Below are positions 16,611 to 24,405 of a stretch of 64,000 nucleotides of DNA, piece by piece. This DNA is from an uncultured Tateyamaria sp. Its GTDB lineage: Bacteria > Pseudomonadota > Alphaproteobacteria > Rhodobacterales > Rhodobacteraceae. The stretch covers positions 1 through 64,000 of the forward strand of contig NZ_CANKXW010000009.1 of assembly GCF_947487805.1 (NCBI RefSeq), read 5' to 3'. The notes under the pieces were generated by a model that ran no database searches, had not been told where the DNA came from, and worked only from the letters and a program-made list of their open reading frames with translations. A program made the translations under genes and the position numbers. Position 1 is the stretch's first letter; every line of letters starts with the position of its first letter.

Positions 16611-17173
16611 AAAAGCGTCGGTTCACCGAAGAGGACTGGATCGCGCTCGGGCTGGCAGAACTGGCTGCGAACGGCTGCGACGCGGTCAAGCTGGAGGCGA
16701 TCTGCAAGGCGGCGGGCCTCACGCGTGGTTCGTTCTACCACCACTTCAAAGATCACGAGACCTTTCTGACAGCCCTTGCACGGCATTGGCTGAAAACCCA
16801 AACCGCCGACGTGGCGGCGTCCGTGGATGCAACGGCCCCGGCACAGGACCAAAGTGCCGCCCTGACGCAAGCCGCGATGAAGATCGACTACAGGCTTGAG
16901 CTTGGGATCCGCGAATTGGGCCGGCGGTTGCCTGCCGTGAACGCGATCATACGCGCGGCGGACACAACACGCCTTTCGGTTGTCAGCCGCATTTACCAGA
17001 ACCGCTACGGCCTTGATGCGGCCGTTGCAGATCAGTTCGCCTTTATCGAATACGCCGCCTTCAGCGGGATCATCCTGCTCGACCCGGATATTCCCGCGGA
17101 TCGGCAAAACCAGTTGGCCGATCTGTTCGAAGAAACCGTTGCCCGTGCGCTGGCCGCACAGATCAACAGATGA
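16607..17173 (+). CDS. TetR-family regulator
   Basis: 188 residues. The N-terminal HTH is clear (KLEAICKAAGLTRGSFYHHF), with a ligand domain from about 60. The start is a GTG at 16607 overlapping the preceding stop (GTGA), giving VKKRRFTEEDW; longer starts run through the membrane protein gene in another frame. It most likely represses its own operon through the two palindromes at 16163-16211. Confidence 0.85.
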   Translation: MKKRRFTEEDWIALGLAELAANGCDAVKLEAICKAAGLTRGSFYHHFKDHETFLTALARHWLKTQTADVAASVDATAPAQDQSAALTQAAMKIDYRLELGIRELGRRLPAVNAIIRAADTTRLSVVSRIYQNRYGLDAAVADQFAFIEYAAFSGIILLDPDIPADRQNQLADLFEETVARALAAQINR

Positions 17174-17245
17174 GGCAGGTCATGGCCCAGCTGCGGTTGC
17201 CGAAATGCGCGCGCAACCGGGCCCGGCCAAATTGGATTAATCAAG

Positions 17246-17674
17246 ATGCAGATGAGTGTTGTTTCATCCCCATGGCCGCTTCTGTCCCGGCTCGTATTCT
17301 ACACCGTGGCCGCGTTCTACGCCTACGGGGCTTTGGTCCACATCCTGAACATGGCGTCCCTGACGGGCTTTGCGTGGCCGGCGGCACCGCTCAAATGGCA
17401 ATTCCTCGACATCGTGTACCTCGTGCTGGATGTGACCGTGGTCGCGGGCCTCCTGCGCGGCGCTTGGGTCGGCATCGCCGCATTCTATTGCGCGGCGCTC
17501 AGCCAGATCGCGCTTTATACCCTTTTCCGGGGTTGGGTTCTGGATGTGCCAGAGCCGTTTCAACGCTCCGGCGACGACCTTGCCTATCTTGACGGGCTGG
17601 TCGCCTTTCACATCGTCACATGTGTGGCCATGGGCGTGGCCATTGCGGCAAGGCCAAGCGGTACGCCGCGTTGA
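17246..17674 (+). CDS. Membrane protein, unknown function
   Basis: 142 residues with four predicted membrane helices (about 12-34, 50-70, 75-95, 115-135). Loops carry FRGWVLDVPEPFQRSG and DDLAYLDGLVAFHIV. No family is recognised. It follows the TetR gene by 72 bases on the same strand and may share its transcript. An internal ATG at 17252 gives MSVVSSPW and is an equally good start. Confidence 0.55.
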   Translation: MQMSVVSSPWPLLSRLVFYTVAAFYAYGALVHILNMASLTGFAWPAAPLKWQFLDIVYLVLDVTVVAGLLRGAWVGIAAFYCAALSQIALYTLFRGWVLDVPEPFQRSGDDLAYLDGLVAFHIVTCVAMGVAIAARPSGTPR

Positions 17675-17705
17675 CGCAACGGGCGACCCCCATACCGCGA
17701 ACAGG

Positions 17706-17736
17706 GTCCGCCACCTGCAAAACGCAGGCAGCGGAC
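17706..17736. terminator. Long hairpin between convergent genes
   Basis: GTCCGC-CA-CCTGC, an AAAAC loop, then GCAGG-CA-GCGGAC. Eleven base pairs form in two stems separated by a symmetric CA/CA internal loop, in the gap between convergent genes ending at 17674 and 17769. There is no T-run, so termination is inferred from position and strength. Confidence 0.5.
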
Positions 17737-17768
17737 GAGGGCATCAACGTGCCAGCAGGCAGACGCCT

Positions 17769-18614
17769 TCAGGTGATGTCTTGCACATCCATCACCAGTT
17801 TTTCCCAGTTCCGCTGGTTTTCCATGTCGTGCTCAAGGCCCTGTTCGTCCGCGATGGCAAAGCGTTTGACGGCGGGCGTCTTGCTCGTGGCCTGATAAAG
17901 CCAATAGGCCTCGGCCCTCAGGGCTTCGTTGATGGGTTTGTCGATGGACTCGTACACCATCTGCTTGCAGGCATTGATCGAGTCCGCCGGGAATTTGGCA
18001 ATGCGTTGCGCCAGCGTGTCGACATAGGCGTCGATCTCGTCCGCCTCCAGCGCTTTGTTGATGGTCCCCATCGCTTCGGCCTCATCGGCATCGAAATCGC
18101 GCGCGCTCAGGATGATTTCCAACGCGCGACCCAGCCCGGTCTGGCGCGCCATGCGGGACGCGCCACCACCACAGGGCAGGATCCCCATACCGACTTCCAT
18201 CTGCATGAATTTGAACTTGCCCCGCACGGCAAAGCGCATGTCGAGCGCCAGTGCCAGTTCGTGGCCACCCCCGCGGGCAAACCCCTCGAGCTTGGCAATC
18301 GTCGCCTGCGGCACTTTGCTGATCCGCTCACAAACGCTTTGCAGGTCCAGCAGCTGCGCCTCGTCGCGTGACACCGGTTCTGTCGACATGTCTTTCAGCA
18401 ACTCGGTGTCATAGTGGCAGACCCAAACCTCGGGGTTGGCCGACTGAAAGATCACCACCTTGGTGTCGCGGTCCCGTTCCAGACGCATGGCGAGGCTGTT
18501 GAGATCGGCGAGCATTTCCTGGCCCTGCACGTTCACGGTGCCGAAATCAAAGGTCACGGTTGCGATTCCGTCCGCGACGGTCACGTCAAAGGTTTGAAAG
18601 TTCTCATATTTCAT
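17769..18614 (-). CDS. Enoyl-CoA hydratase/isomerase family protein
   Basis: 281 residues of the crotonase fold. The oxyanion-hole segment is LEGFARGGGHELALALDMRF, with the first catalytic Glu in GHELA. A second acid-bearing loop reads MEVGMGILPCGGG. The family hydrates or isomerises acyl-CoA double bonds in the cytosol. The ATG at 18614 is used because upstream codons would extend into low-complexity Pro-rich sequence. It lies 92 bases downstream of the SDR gene on the same strand. The long C-terminus (INEALRAEAYWLYQATSKTP) is typical of a non-standard crotonase subgroup, so the substrate is open. Confidence 0.75.
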   Translation of the reverse strand: MKYENFQTFDVTVADGIATVTFDFGTVNVQGQEMLADLNSLAMRLERDRDTKVVIFQSANPEVWVCHYDTELLKDMSTEPVSRDEAQLLDLQSVCERISKVPQATIAKLEGFARGGGHELALALDMRFAVRGKFKFMQMEVGMGILPCGGGASRMARQTGLGRALEIILSARDFDADEAEAMGTINKALEADEIDAYVDTLAQRIAKFPADSINACKQMVYESIDKPINEALRAEAYWLYQATSKTPAVKRFAIADEQGLEHDMENQRNWEKLVMDVQDIT

Positions 18615-18706
18615 CTTGGCAGTCCTTTCTTGGTTCCGGACAGCGCACGCTGCCGGAGGTTGGGGTTTCGGAGGGTGGAGGTGCGCCCAGCCGGGCGCGG
18701 GGTGGA

Positions 18707-19495
18707 TCAACTGAGGGCGGCTACGGCATCCTCGATGCCCTGCATCACCTCAGCGGCATGTTCGGGGTCCAGCGCCGCCGCGTGCGGTTGGGCGAACTGA
18801 CCGCTGTCATTGTCGAAATACCGGCCCGACGCGTCGGCAAAGGATGTGCCAAGCGCGGCCTCCCGGAGGATATTTGCACCGATGGACAGGTCATTGCCCG
18901 CAATGCCGTACCCTTCCCTGACCATCTTGGAGGCCAGCAGGGAACCGGGATTGACCGCAACGACCACCGGCCCATCGCCAAGCTCGCGCGCCAATGCGCG
19001 GCTCCAGATGGTGATGGCCAGCTTGCTCTGGGCATAGGCCGCGTTGTCCGTCAACCGAACGTCGCCCCGCATCGCGGCCATATCAACCGGGGCCTGTGCC
19101 GCCGAGGACAGGTTCACGATCCGCCCGTCCGCCGGGATGATCGGCAACAGCGCGCGGGTCAGTGCATAGGGCGCAAAAGTGTTCACCATGAACCGCAGGT
19201 CATGACCGGCTTCGGTTGTCGTCAGGGGCGCCTTCAGCACGCCCGCATTGTTGATCAACACGTCGATGCGGTCATGCCTCGCGCGCAGCTCGGCGGCCAT
19301 GGCATGTACATCGGCCATGCGCGACAGATCGGCGGCATAGGTCTCGACCGCGCCACCGACCTGCGCCGCCGCTGCCTCGAGCCTGGCGGCGCTGCGCCCG
19401 TGCAGCAGGACCCTGTGCCCTTCCTTCGCCAGCATTTGCGCTGTCAAAAGGCCAATGCCATCCGTCGATCCGGTGATGAGAATTGTCTTGGTCAT
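18707..19495 (-). CDS. Short-chain dehydrogenase/reductase (SDR)
   Basis: 262 residues. It has the cofactor motif TGSTDGIG at 8-15, NNAG at about 85, a catalytic Ser in IVNLSSAAQ, and the YxxxK pair in AAYAQSKLA. Arg34/35 positions after strand 2 (LLHGRSAARLEA) suggest NADP(H). It is a retinol-dehydrogenase-like branch acting on an unknown alcohol or ketone. It is transcribed with the CmcJ-like gene upstream (gap 24 bases) and the crotonase downstream. Confidence 0.8.
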   Translation of the reverse strand: MTKTILITGSTDGIGLLTAQMLAKEGHRVLLHGRSAARLEAAAAQVGGAVETYAADLSRMADVHAMAAELRARHDRIDVLINNAGVLKAPLTTTEAGHDLRFMVNTFAPYALTRALLPIIPADGRIVNLSSAAQAPVDMAAMRGDVRLTDNAAYAQSKLAITIWSRALARELGDGPVVVAVNPGSLLASKMVREGYGIAGNDLSIGANILREAALGTSFADASGRYFDNDSGQFAQPHAAALDPEHAAEVMQGIEDAVAALS

Positions 19496-19519
19496 GCGGG
19501 TCTCTTTCGATTGTGTGTG

Positions 19520-20299
19520 TCAGGCCAACCGCACAAGCGTGCGGCTTTCGATGCTTTTGCGGATGGATGCGATCGTCGGGTCTTCGACCATGTCCAGCGC
19601 GGAATGCGCGACGGAGGGCCGCCCCCGATTGTCATAGATGTTGAAATACGCGACCTCGTCCGGCGTCATCCGCGATATGTAGATCCACTGGTGATCCGGG
19701 TTCCCGGCCAGTCCCATGATCTGACCCACACGATCGGGATAGATCAGGTCCAAAAGGATCCAGTCCTCGGGCGCCACGCTGGACGGACGGACAAATCCCA
19801 GTGGGGCCGAGTTGATCGGCGCACCAACCGGCCGCCAGATGTTGATAAAGGCGTAATGCCCGCCGCGCCATTTTGCGGCGGTCTCCGCGCCCAGGATGTC
19901 GATCAGCCGCTGTTCTGCGCCATCCGTGCTGTAATCGCTATGCACGTTACGCGCTGGTTTGCGCACGGCATCGGGATCGTCCACGCGGATCGTGTGGTCA
20001 AATATGATGACCTCGCGCGCCGCCAAGGTCTCTCGCAGCAGCGCGGTCAGCTCCGCATCATACGCCCCCTGCCAATCGCCCTGTCCGTCAAACGATACGG
20101 CCGTCGGCGCATGTGCAAACCCGACGCTGTCGGCGGCAAAGGACACCTGAGCGTCGCTTGCGCGCATATCCGCCACCGTCACCTCTGTCGGAGCCAGGTC
20201 CGGCGCGATCAGGTTGCCCACGATACCGCCCGCATCCAGCTCAAATGCCTGACGCTCTGGTTTGTGTACGAGGTAATTGACTGTGGCTGTTCGGGTCAT
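19520..20299 (-). CDS. CmcJ/NvfI-family non-heme oxygenase-like protein
   Basis: 259 residues with the CmcJ/GA4-desaturase-like pattern. N-terminal strands are followed by a His-x-Asp in ARNVHSDYST, then the family hallmark GGHYAFINIWRPVGAPINSA. A later His in RPSVAHSALD and a C-terminal Arg (SIESRTLV) follow. Members take part in hydroxylation or methoxylation steps (cephamycin CmcJ) and fungal terpenoid pathways; bacterial catabolic roles are undefined. The ATG at 20299 is used, with 20311 an alternative. A LysR gene is divergent, with strong palindromes between them. Confidence 0.75.
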   Translation of the reverse strand: MTRTATVNYLVHKPERQAFELDAGGIVGNLIAPDLAPTEVTVADMRASDAQVSFAADSVGFAHAPTAVSFDGQGDWQGAYDAELTALLRETLAAREVIIFDHTIRVDDPDAVRKPARNVHSDYSTDGAEQRLIDILGAETAAKWRGGHYAFINIWRPVGAPINSAPLGFVRPSSVAPEDWILLDLIYPDRVGQIMGLAGNPDHQWIYISRMTPDEVAYFNIYDNRGRPSVAHSALDMVEDPTIASIRKSIESRTLVRLA

Positions 20300-20329
20300 G
20301 TCCGTCTCCATCCTGTGTTGGGATTGGAA

Positions 20330-20386
20330 ATATACCTCTATACGGATATATAAACGGGCATGATCTGAATTCAGTTTTCCGGAAAA
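20330..20386. promoter_or_regulatory. LysR-type box and two adjacent palindromes
   Basis: The 96-base gap between the CmcJ-like and LysR genes holds three elements. ATATACC-N7-GGATATA (20330-20350) is an imperfect dyad. CTGAATTCAG (20365-20374) is perfect and touches TTTTCCGGAAAA (20375-20386), also perfect. The palindromes lie 9-30 bases before the LysR ATG, suiting autoregulation. Confidence 0.5.
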
Positions 20387-20395
20387 GCATACAAT

Positions 20396-21307
20396 ATGGA
20401 TATCCAAAGCCTCCGCCTCTTTGTGCTGGCCACCGAAACCCTGAACATCAGCGCGGCGGGGCGCACCCTTGGCATGGCACCTGCCGTCGCCAGCGCGCGG
20501 CTGGCCAAATTGGAAACCTTGCTGGGTGCCGAACTGCTGCACCGGTCGACGCGCAAGGTGTCGGTGTCGCTCGAAGGGCAGGATTTTCTGCCCTATGCCC
20601 GCGAGATGATCGCGCAGGAAGAGGCCGCGCTCGCCGCCTTTGGCAAAGGCAAGGCCGAGATCGCGGGAACGTTGCGCTTTGCCGCGCCCAGCACCTTTGC
20701 GCAGCTCTATATCGCGCCGATCCTGCCCGCATTCATGGATCGCTATCCCGATCTCACGCTCGACCTGCACCTGTCGGATTCCCAGTTCGACCTCATCGAG
20801 GGCAGCTATGATCTGGCGCTGCGCAACTCGATCCTCGAAGACAGCAGCCTGACCGCGCGCAAGCTGGCCGACGACACCCGCATCCTCTGCGCGGCACCTT
20901 CGTACCTCAAGGCAAACGGTGCGCCTGTCGACCCCTCCGACCTCACGGCGCATCGCCTCATCGCCTTCCGGGACCTCGAACCCCGACAGCTGATTTCCGC
21001 AGATGGGACGCAGGCAAGTTTTGCCCCGCGCGCGGCCGCGCACCGATTGGTCGTAAATGACGGTCTGACCCAGATGCGCGTGACCGCCGGCGGTGCGGGG
21101 ATCTCGATCAACTCCCTCTGGGCGGTGCAGCGTGAATTGTCCGACGGATCGCTCGTGCGCGTCCTGCCGGACTACACGCTCGCGGACAATCCGGCCCTCT
21201 GGTTGATCTATCCCAAAAGCAACGTGGTCTCGGCCAAGGTCCGTGTCTTCATGGATTACCTGATCCAGCATATCGGCAAATCCGCCACCTGGGCGCAGGC
21301 CAGCTGA
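20396..21307 (+). CDS. LysR-type regulator of the CmcJ/SDR/crotonase genes
   Basis: 303 residues. The HTH is at 1-60 (LNISAAGRTLGMAPAVASAR), and the effector domain from about 90 (AEIAGTLRFAAPSTFAQLYI). It resembles the DsdC/AaeR-like LysR branch where the C-terminus ends in a helix (FMDYLIQHIG). It starts at the ATG closest to the palindromic elements. It is divergent from the CmcJ-like gene and probably controls that operon and perhaps the 2OG oxygenase downstream. Confidence 0.85.
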   Translation: MDIQSLRLFVLATETLNISAAGRTLGMAPAVASARLAKLETLLGAELLHRSTRKVSVSLEGQDFLPYAREMIAQEEAALAAFGKGKAEIAGTLRFAAPSTFAQLYIAPILPAFMDRYPDLTLDLHLSDSQFDLIEGSYDLALRNSILEDSSLTARKLADDTRILCAAPSYLKANGAPVDPSDLTAHRLIAFRDLEPRQLISADGTQASFAPRAAAHRLVVNDGLTQMRVTAGGAGISINSLWAVQRELSDGSLVRVLPDYTLADNPALWLIYPKSNVVSAKVRVFMDYLIQHIGKSATWAQAS

Positions 21308-21373
21308 TTTATATCGAAAAAGCGAATTCTGTTATTCTAACAGCCTCGTTTATGCGGGTTTCGCGCGGCATTA

Positions 21374-21408
21374 CCTCTGGTCTCAGCGGCGATATGCCTG
21401 ACCAGAGG
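21374..21408 (+). other. 5' UTR inverted repeat before 2OG oxygenase
   Basis: CCTCTGGT (21374-21381) and ACCAGAGG (21401-21408) are perfect 8-base arms around a 19-base loop. They end 17 bases before the oxygenase ATG. The structure could be a LysR-gene terminator, a protein-binding dyad or a leader hairpin near the purine-rich RBS. Confidence 0.35.
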
Positions 21409-21425
21409 AAAGTTGGAAAACGGAC

Positions 21426-22328
21426 ATGACACAGACATCACTTGAACGCGCCCGCGCAGTCGAACGGCCCTCACGCGACGCGATGCTGCAACGGGCTCCC
21501 GCGGTGCAAAGGTTCTGGCACGAAAACGAGGCCCTGTTTCAGGACGCGTGGACCGCGTGGGACGCAGAGCATGGCGCGCCCCTTGACGCGACACTTTATG
21601 ATCCTCGCCTGAGGGCCGCGATTGCGGATGCCTGGAAAGATCCTACAACCGAGGGCGCAGTCAAAGCGCTCTGGCAAGAGGTGTTCCCCGGCGTGTACAA
21701 GACGCAGTTTTTTGACCCTGACCGTCTGTCGGTGCTGCGCGATTACATGGACAAGGTCGCGGATGCGGGCATTCCGCTGCGGCCCCCTTATGGCATCTCC
21801 CTGAACCGGGGCGGCGCGATGCTCGATCCGCGGTCCGAGGGGCACCTGGCGGCGCCGACCTTCCAGGCCTTTTATCGGGACCTGATGGACCGCTACATGC
21901 GCCCGGTGTCGCGGCTCCTGTTCCCTGATGTGACCGGGTACGACACGCAGACCTTCGGTTTTTCGATCCAGTGGCAGGCGGACAAGGACACATCGCTGCG
22001 CCCCCATTCGGATGCGTCGTCTGTCACGCTGAACATCAACCTGAACCTGCCGGGCGAAGGTTTTTCGGGCTCCGGCGTCAGCTTTATCGATCCGGTGTCG
22101 CGTCGCGTGGACAAACTCTACTTTGAGCCTGGCACGGCGCTGATCCACCATGGCAGCGTCCCGCACGCGTCCGAGCCAATCACCGAAGGGCAGCGCTCGA
22201 ACTTTGTGCTGTGGCTCTATGGGGAAAACGGCCAAATCCCGCACCCCGGCAGCGCCCCGGTACAGATCGAGGCGCGCGAACGCTGGTCGGTTCCAACGGA
22301 TCCATCCGACGGCTTCGCGCCGTTCTGA
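21426..22328 (+). CDS. 2OG-Fe(II) oxygenase family protein
   Basis: 300 residues. The iron ligands are visible as His-x-Asp in LRPHSDASSVTLNINL and the distal His in GSVPHASEPITEGQR. The following Arg in GQRSNFVLWLYG is well placed to bind 2-oxoglutarate. An N-terminal helical region (about 1-100) precedes the beta helix. It is expected to hydroxylate a small molecule in the cytosol. It follows the LysR gene on the same strand with a 118-base gap, and precedes the MttB-like operon, so it may open the same catabolic route. Confidence 0.75.
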   Translation: MTQTSLERARAVERPSRDAMLQRAPAVQRFWHENEALFQDAWTAWDAEHGAPLDATLYDPRLRAAIADAWKDPTTEGAVKALWQEVFPGVYKTQFFDPDRLSVLRDYMDKVADAGIPLRPPYGISLNRGGAMLDPRSEGHLAAPTFQAFYRDLMDRYMRPVSRLLFPDVTGYDTQTFGFSIQWQADKDTSLRPHSDASSVTLNINLNLPGEGFSGSGVSFIDPVSRRVDKLYFEPGTALIHHGSVPHASEPITEGQRSNFVLWLYGENGQIPHPGSAPVQIEARERWSVPTDPSDGFAPF

Positions 22329-22340
22329 CGCGACATACCT

Positions 22341-22361
22341 TACCCGGCAAACCGCCGGGTA
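22341..22361 (+). terminator. Hairpin after 2OG oxygenase
   Basis: TACCCGGC, an AAACC loop, then GCCGGGTA. It forms an 8-base-pair perfect stem 12 bases after the oxygenase stop. No T-run follows, so it is a probable terminator by position only. Confidence 0.5.
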
Positions 22362-22377
22362 TGGTGAAATCTGCTCA

Positions 22378-22398
22378 TCAATTGGTCCGTTTTATTGA
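22378..22398. promoter_or_regulatory. LysR-type box upstream of mttB-like operon
   Basis: TCAAT-N11-ATTGA is a perfect dyad with the T-N11-A core typical of LysR proteins. It lies 51 bases upstream of the MttB-like GTG start. The LysR gene at the far end of the operon (27539-28462) is the natural candidate to bind here. Confidence 0.5.
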
Positions 22399-22448
22399 GT
22401 TCTTGATAGGTAAGTCTTGCGCTTTAATCCATCTCCAGAGGTGAGACA

Positions 22449-23954
22449 GTGGCGCGACGCAATCGATCAAGGCAGGACGGGGCAGGCGGTGAGGCAGCGG
22501 GTGCGCTCTATCACGATGGCGGCAGCCTGCGCCCGCTGTCGCCCGCCGACCTGTCGGCCATCGTGGATCATGCTTTTGACATCCTCGCCACCATCGGCAT
22601 GGCGGGCCTGCCTGCGGCGGGGCAGGCGCGCGCCATGGCCGCCGGGGCGCAGCTCCGCCCCGATGGCCGCCTGTGCTTTCCCAGGGACATGGTCCGTGCC
22701 GCCCTGGACCGCGCACCAAGGGCCGTGATCCTGCCGGGGTTCGCGCCCGGACGGGATCTCCACATCGGCGGCCAGCGCGTGCATATCGGCACGGGCGGGG
22801 CCGCGGTGCAGGTGCTGGACGCCGCGGACGGGTCCTATCGCGACAGCACCCTGGCCGATCTCTATGACCTGATGCGCGTCGTGGATGCCTCGCCCCATAT
22901 TCACTACGGCGTGCGCCCCGTCGTGGCACGTGACGTGGCCGACCCGTTTGCGCTGGATGTGAACACGGCCTTTGCCTGCATGAAAGCCACCGACAAACCC
23001 ATCGGCATCAGCTTTTGCGACCCGTCCCACGTCGCGCCGATCATCGGCATGTTCGACACGGCGCTGGGCGGCCCCGGTGCATTTCGGAACAGGCCGTTCT
23101 GTATGGCGATTGTCGTGCATGTCGTCCCGCCGCTGACCTTTGCCGCCGACGGGGTCGAGATCCTCGAAAAGGTGGTGCGCGCCGGGATGATCCCGCAAAT
23201 TTGTTCCGCCGGGCAGGCAGGGGCCACCAGTCCCGTGACGCTGGCAGGCGCGCTCGCACAGGGGCTTGCGGAATCGCTGGCCGGGCTGGTCGTGGTGGAT
23301 GGGATCGCGCCGGGCGCGCCCTGCATCTACGCCCTGATGCCCTTCATCTCGGATCTGCGCACCGGGGCCATGACCGGCGGCGGGGGCGAGGCGGCCATCG
23401 CCAATGCCGCCGCCGCACAGATCCTCGCCCACCTGGGCCTGCCCTCCACCGTGTCGGCGGGCATGACGGATGCCAAGCTCGCGGACGCGCAGGCGGGCTA
23501 CGAAAAGGGCTATACCGTCGCCATGGCCGGGCATGCCGGGGCCAACATGATCAACCTGTCCGTAGGCATGCTGGGGTCGATCATGGTCGCCAGCCCCGAG
23601 GCGATGGTCATCGACGACGACATGTGCGGCGCCATCCTCCGCTCGGTCCGGGGCATCGAGGTTTCGGCTGCCACGCTGGACCTCGCCGCCACCGACCGCG
23701 TCGTGACCCAGGCCGGGCACTATCTGGGCGAGGCGGAAACGCTCAAACGGATGAAATCCGATTTCCACTATCCCGCACTTGCCGACCGTCAAAGCGTCAC
23801 CGACTGGGTCGAGGCAGGCCGCCTGTCAATCTGGGATCACGCCCGCACCCGCGTCGCACAGATCCGCGCCGCGCCCCCGCCAACCCACCTGAGTGCAGCG
23901 GCCGAGGCCCGCATCCGTGCCGCATTCCCCATCCAACTGCCCCCAGACCAATGA
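22449..23954 (+). CDS. Trimethylamine methyltransferase (MttB) family, non-pyrrolysine
   Basis: 501 residues of the MttB/COG5598 TIM-barrel family (RPLSPADLSAIVDHAFDILA at the start; GGEAAIANAAAAQILAHLGL and VSAGMTDAKLADAQAGYEKG in the C-terminal half). There is no in-frame amber codon, so it belongs to the non-pyrrolysine MtgB/MtpB-like branch that demethylates quaternary amines such as betaines. The start is the GTG at 22449 with a GAGGTGAG Shine-Dalgarno. Family members normally hand the methyl group to a corrinoid protein, and none is encoded nearby. It heads an operon with SRPBCC, racemase-fold and DMGDH-like genes. Confidence 0.82.
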   Translation: MARRNRSRQDGAGGEAAGALYHDGGSLRPLSPADLSAIVDHAFDILATIGMAGLPAAGQARAMAAGAQLRPDGRLCFPRDMVRAALDRAPRAVILPGFAPGRDLHIGGQRVHIGTGGAAVQVLDAADGSYRDSTLADLYDLMRVVDASPHIHYGVRPVVARDVADPFALDVNTAFACMKATDKPIGISFCDPSHVAPIIGMFDTALGGPGAFRNRPFCMAIVVHVVPPLTFAADGVEILEKVVRAGMIPQICSAGQAGATSPVTLAGALAQGLAESLAGLVVVDGIAPGAPCIYALMPFISDLRTGAMTGGGGEAAIANAAAAQILAHLGLPSTVSAGMTDAKLADAQAGYEKGYTVAMAGHAGANMINLSVGMLGSIMVASPEAMVIDDDMCGAILRSVRGIEVSAATLDLAATDRVVTQAGHYLGEAETLKRMKSDFHYPALADRQSVTDWVEAGRLSIWDHARTRVAQIRAAPPPTHLSAAAEARIRAAFPIQLPPDQ

Positions 23955-23961
23955 GCCGCCC

Positions 23962-24405
23962 ATGCACGTCTTTCGATCCATGATCCTTGACCACCCCATC
24001 GATACCGTGTGGGCCGCGGCGCGCGCCTTCGACGGCGTGGCGCACTGGAACCCCGGCGTGGTGGCGGCCACGCTGGAACACGGCGCGCCAACGGCGACGG
24101 GCACCATCCGCACCCTCACCGCCGCAGACGGGTCGGTCTTTCGCGAAACCCTGCTGGCCCATTCGGATGCCGACCGGTCCTATACCTACGACATCCTCGC
24201 CAGCGCGCTGCCCGTGGCCAACTATGTCTCGACCCACCGCTTTGTGCCGATCACGCATACAAACCAGACACTTGGCATCTGGTACAGCGACTTTGACTGC
24301 GCCCCCGGCGATGCCGACGCCATGGAACAGGTCGTGGGCGATGCCATCTACATCGGCGGCATGACCGGCCTGAATACCTATCTCAAGGAGACGCAGAATG
24401 GTTGA
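23962..24405 (+). CDS. SRPBCC-fold small protein
   Basis: 147 residues of the START/polyketide-cyclase-like fold. The N-terminal strand and helix read LDHPIDTVWAAARAFDGVAH, followed by WNPGVV. A beta sheet runs through GTIRTLTAADGSVFRETLLA, and the long C-terminal helix ends TYLKETQNG. The family binds small hydrophobic or aromatic ligands, some members being cyclases or dehydratases. The ATG at 23962 lies seven bases after the MttB-like stop, and its own stop overlaps the next ATG by eight bases, so it is a firm operon member. The catalytic role is unknown. Confidence 0.7.
   Translation: MHVFRSMILDHPIDTVWAAARAFDGVAHWNPGVVAATLEHGAPTATGTIRTLTAADGSVFRETLLAHSDADRSYTYDILASALPVANYVSTHRFVPITHTNQTLGIWYSDFDCAPGDADAMEQVVGDAIYIGGMTGLNTYLKETQNG

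Noticed and set aside
18560-20353. 597-codon plus-strand frame
   Set aside because: Antisense to the SDR and CmcJ-like genes; no recognisable protein pattern.
22449-23954. Possible pyrrolysine-type MttB
   Set aside because: The frame has no internal amber codon at the position expected in methanogen MttB, and no pyl genes are present.
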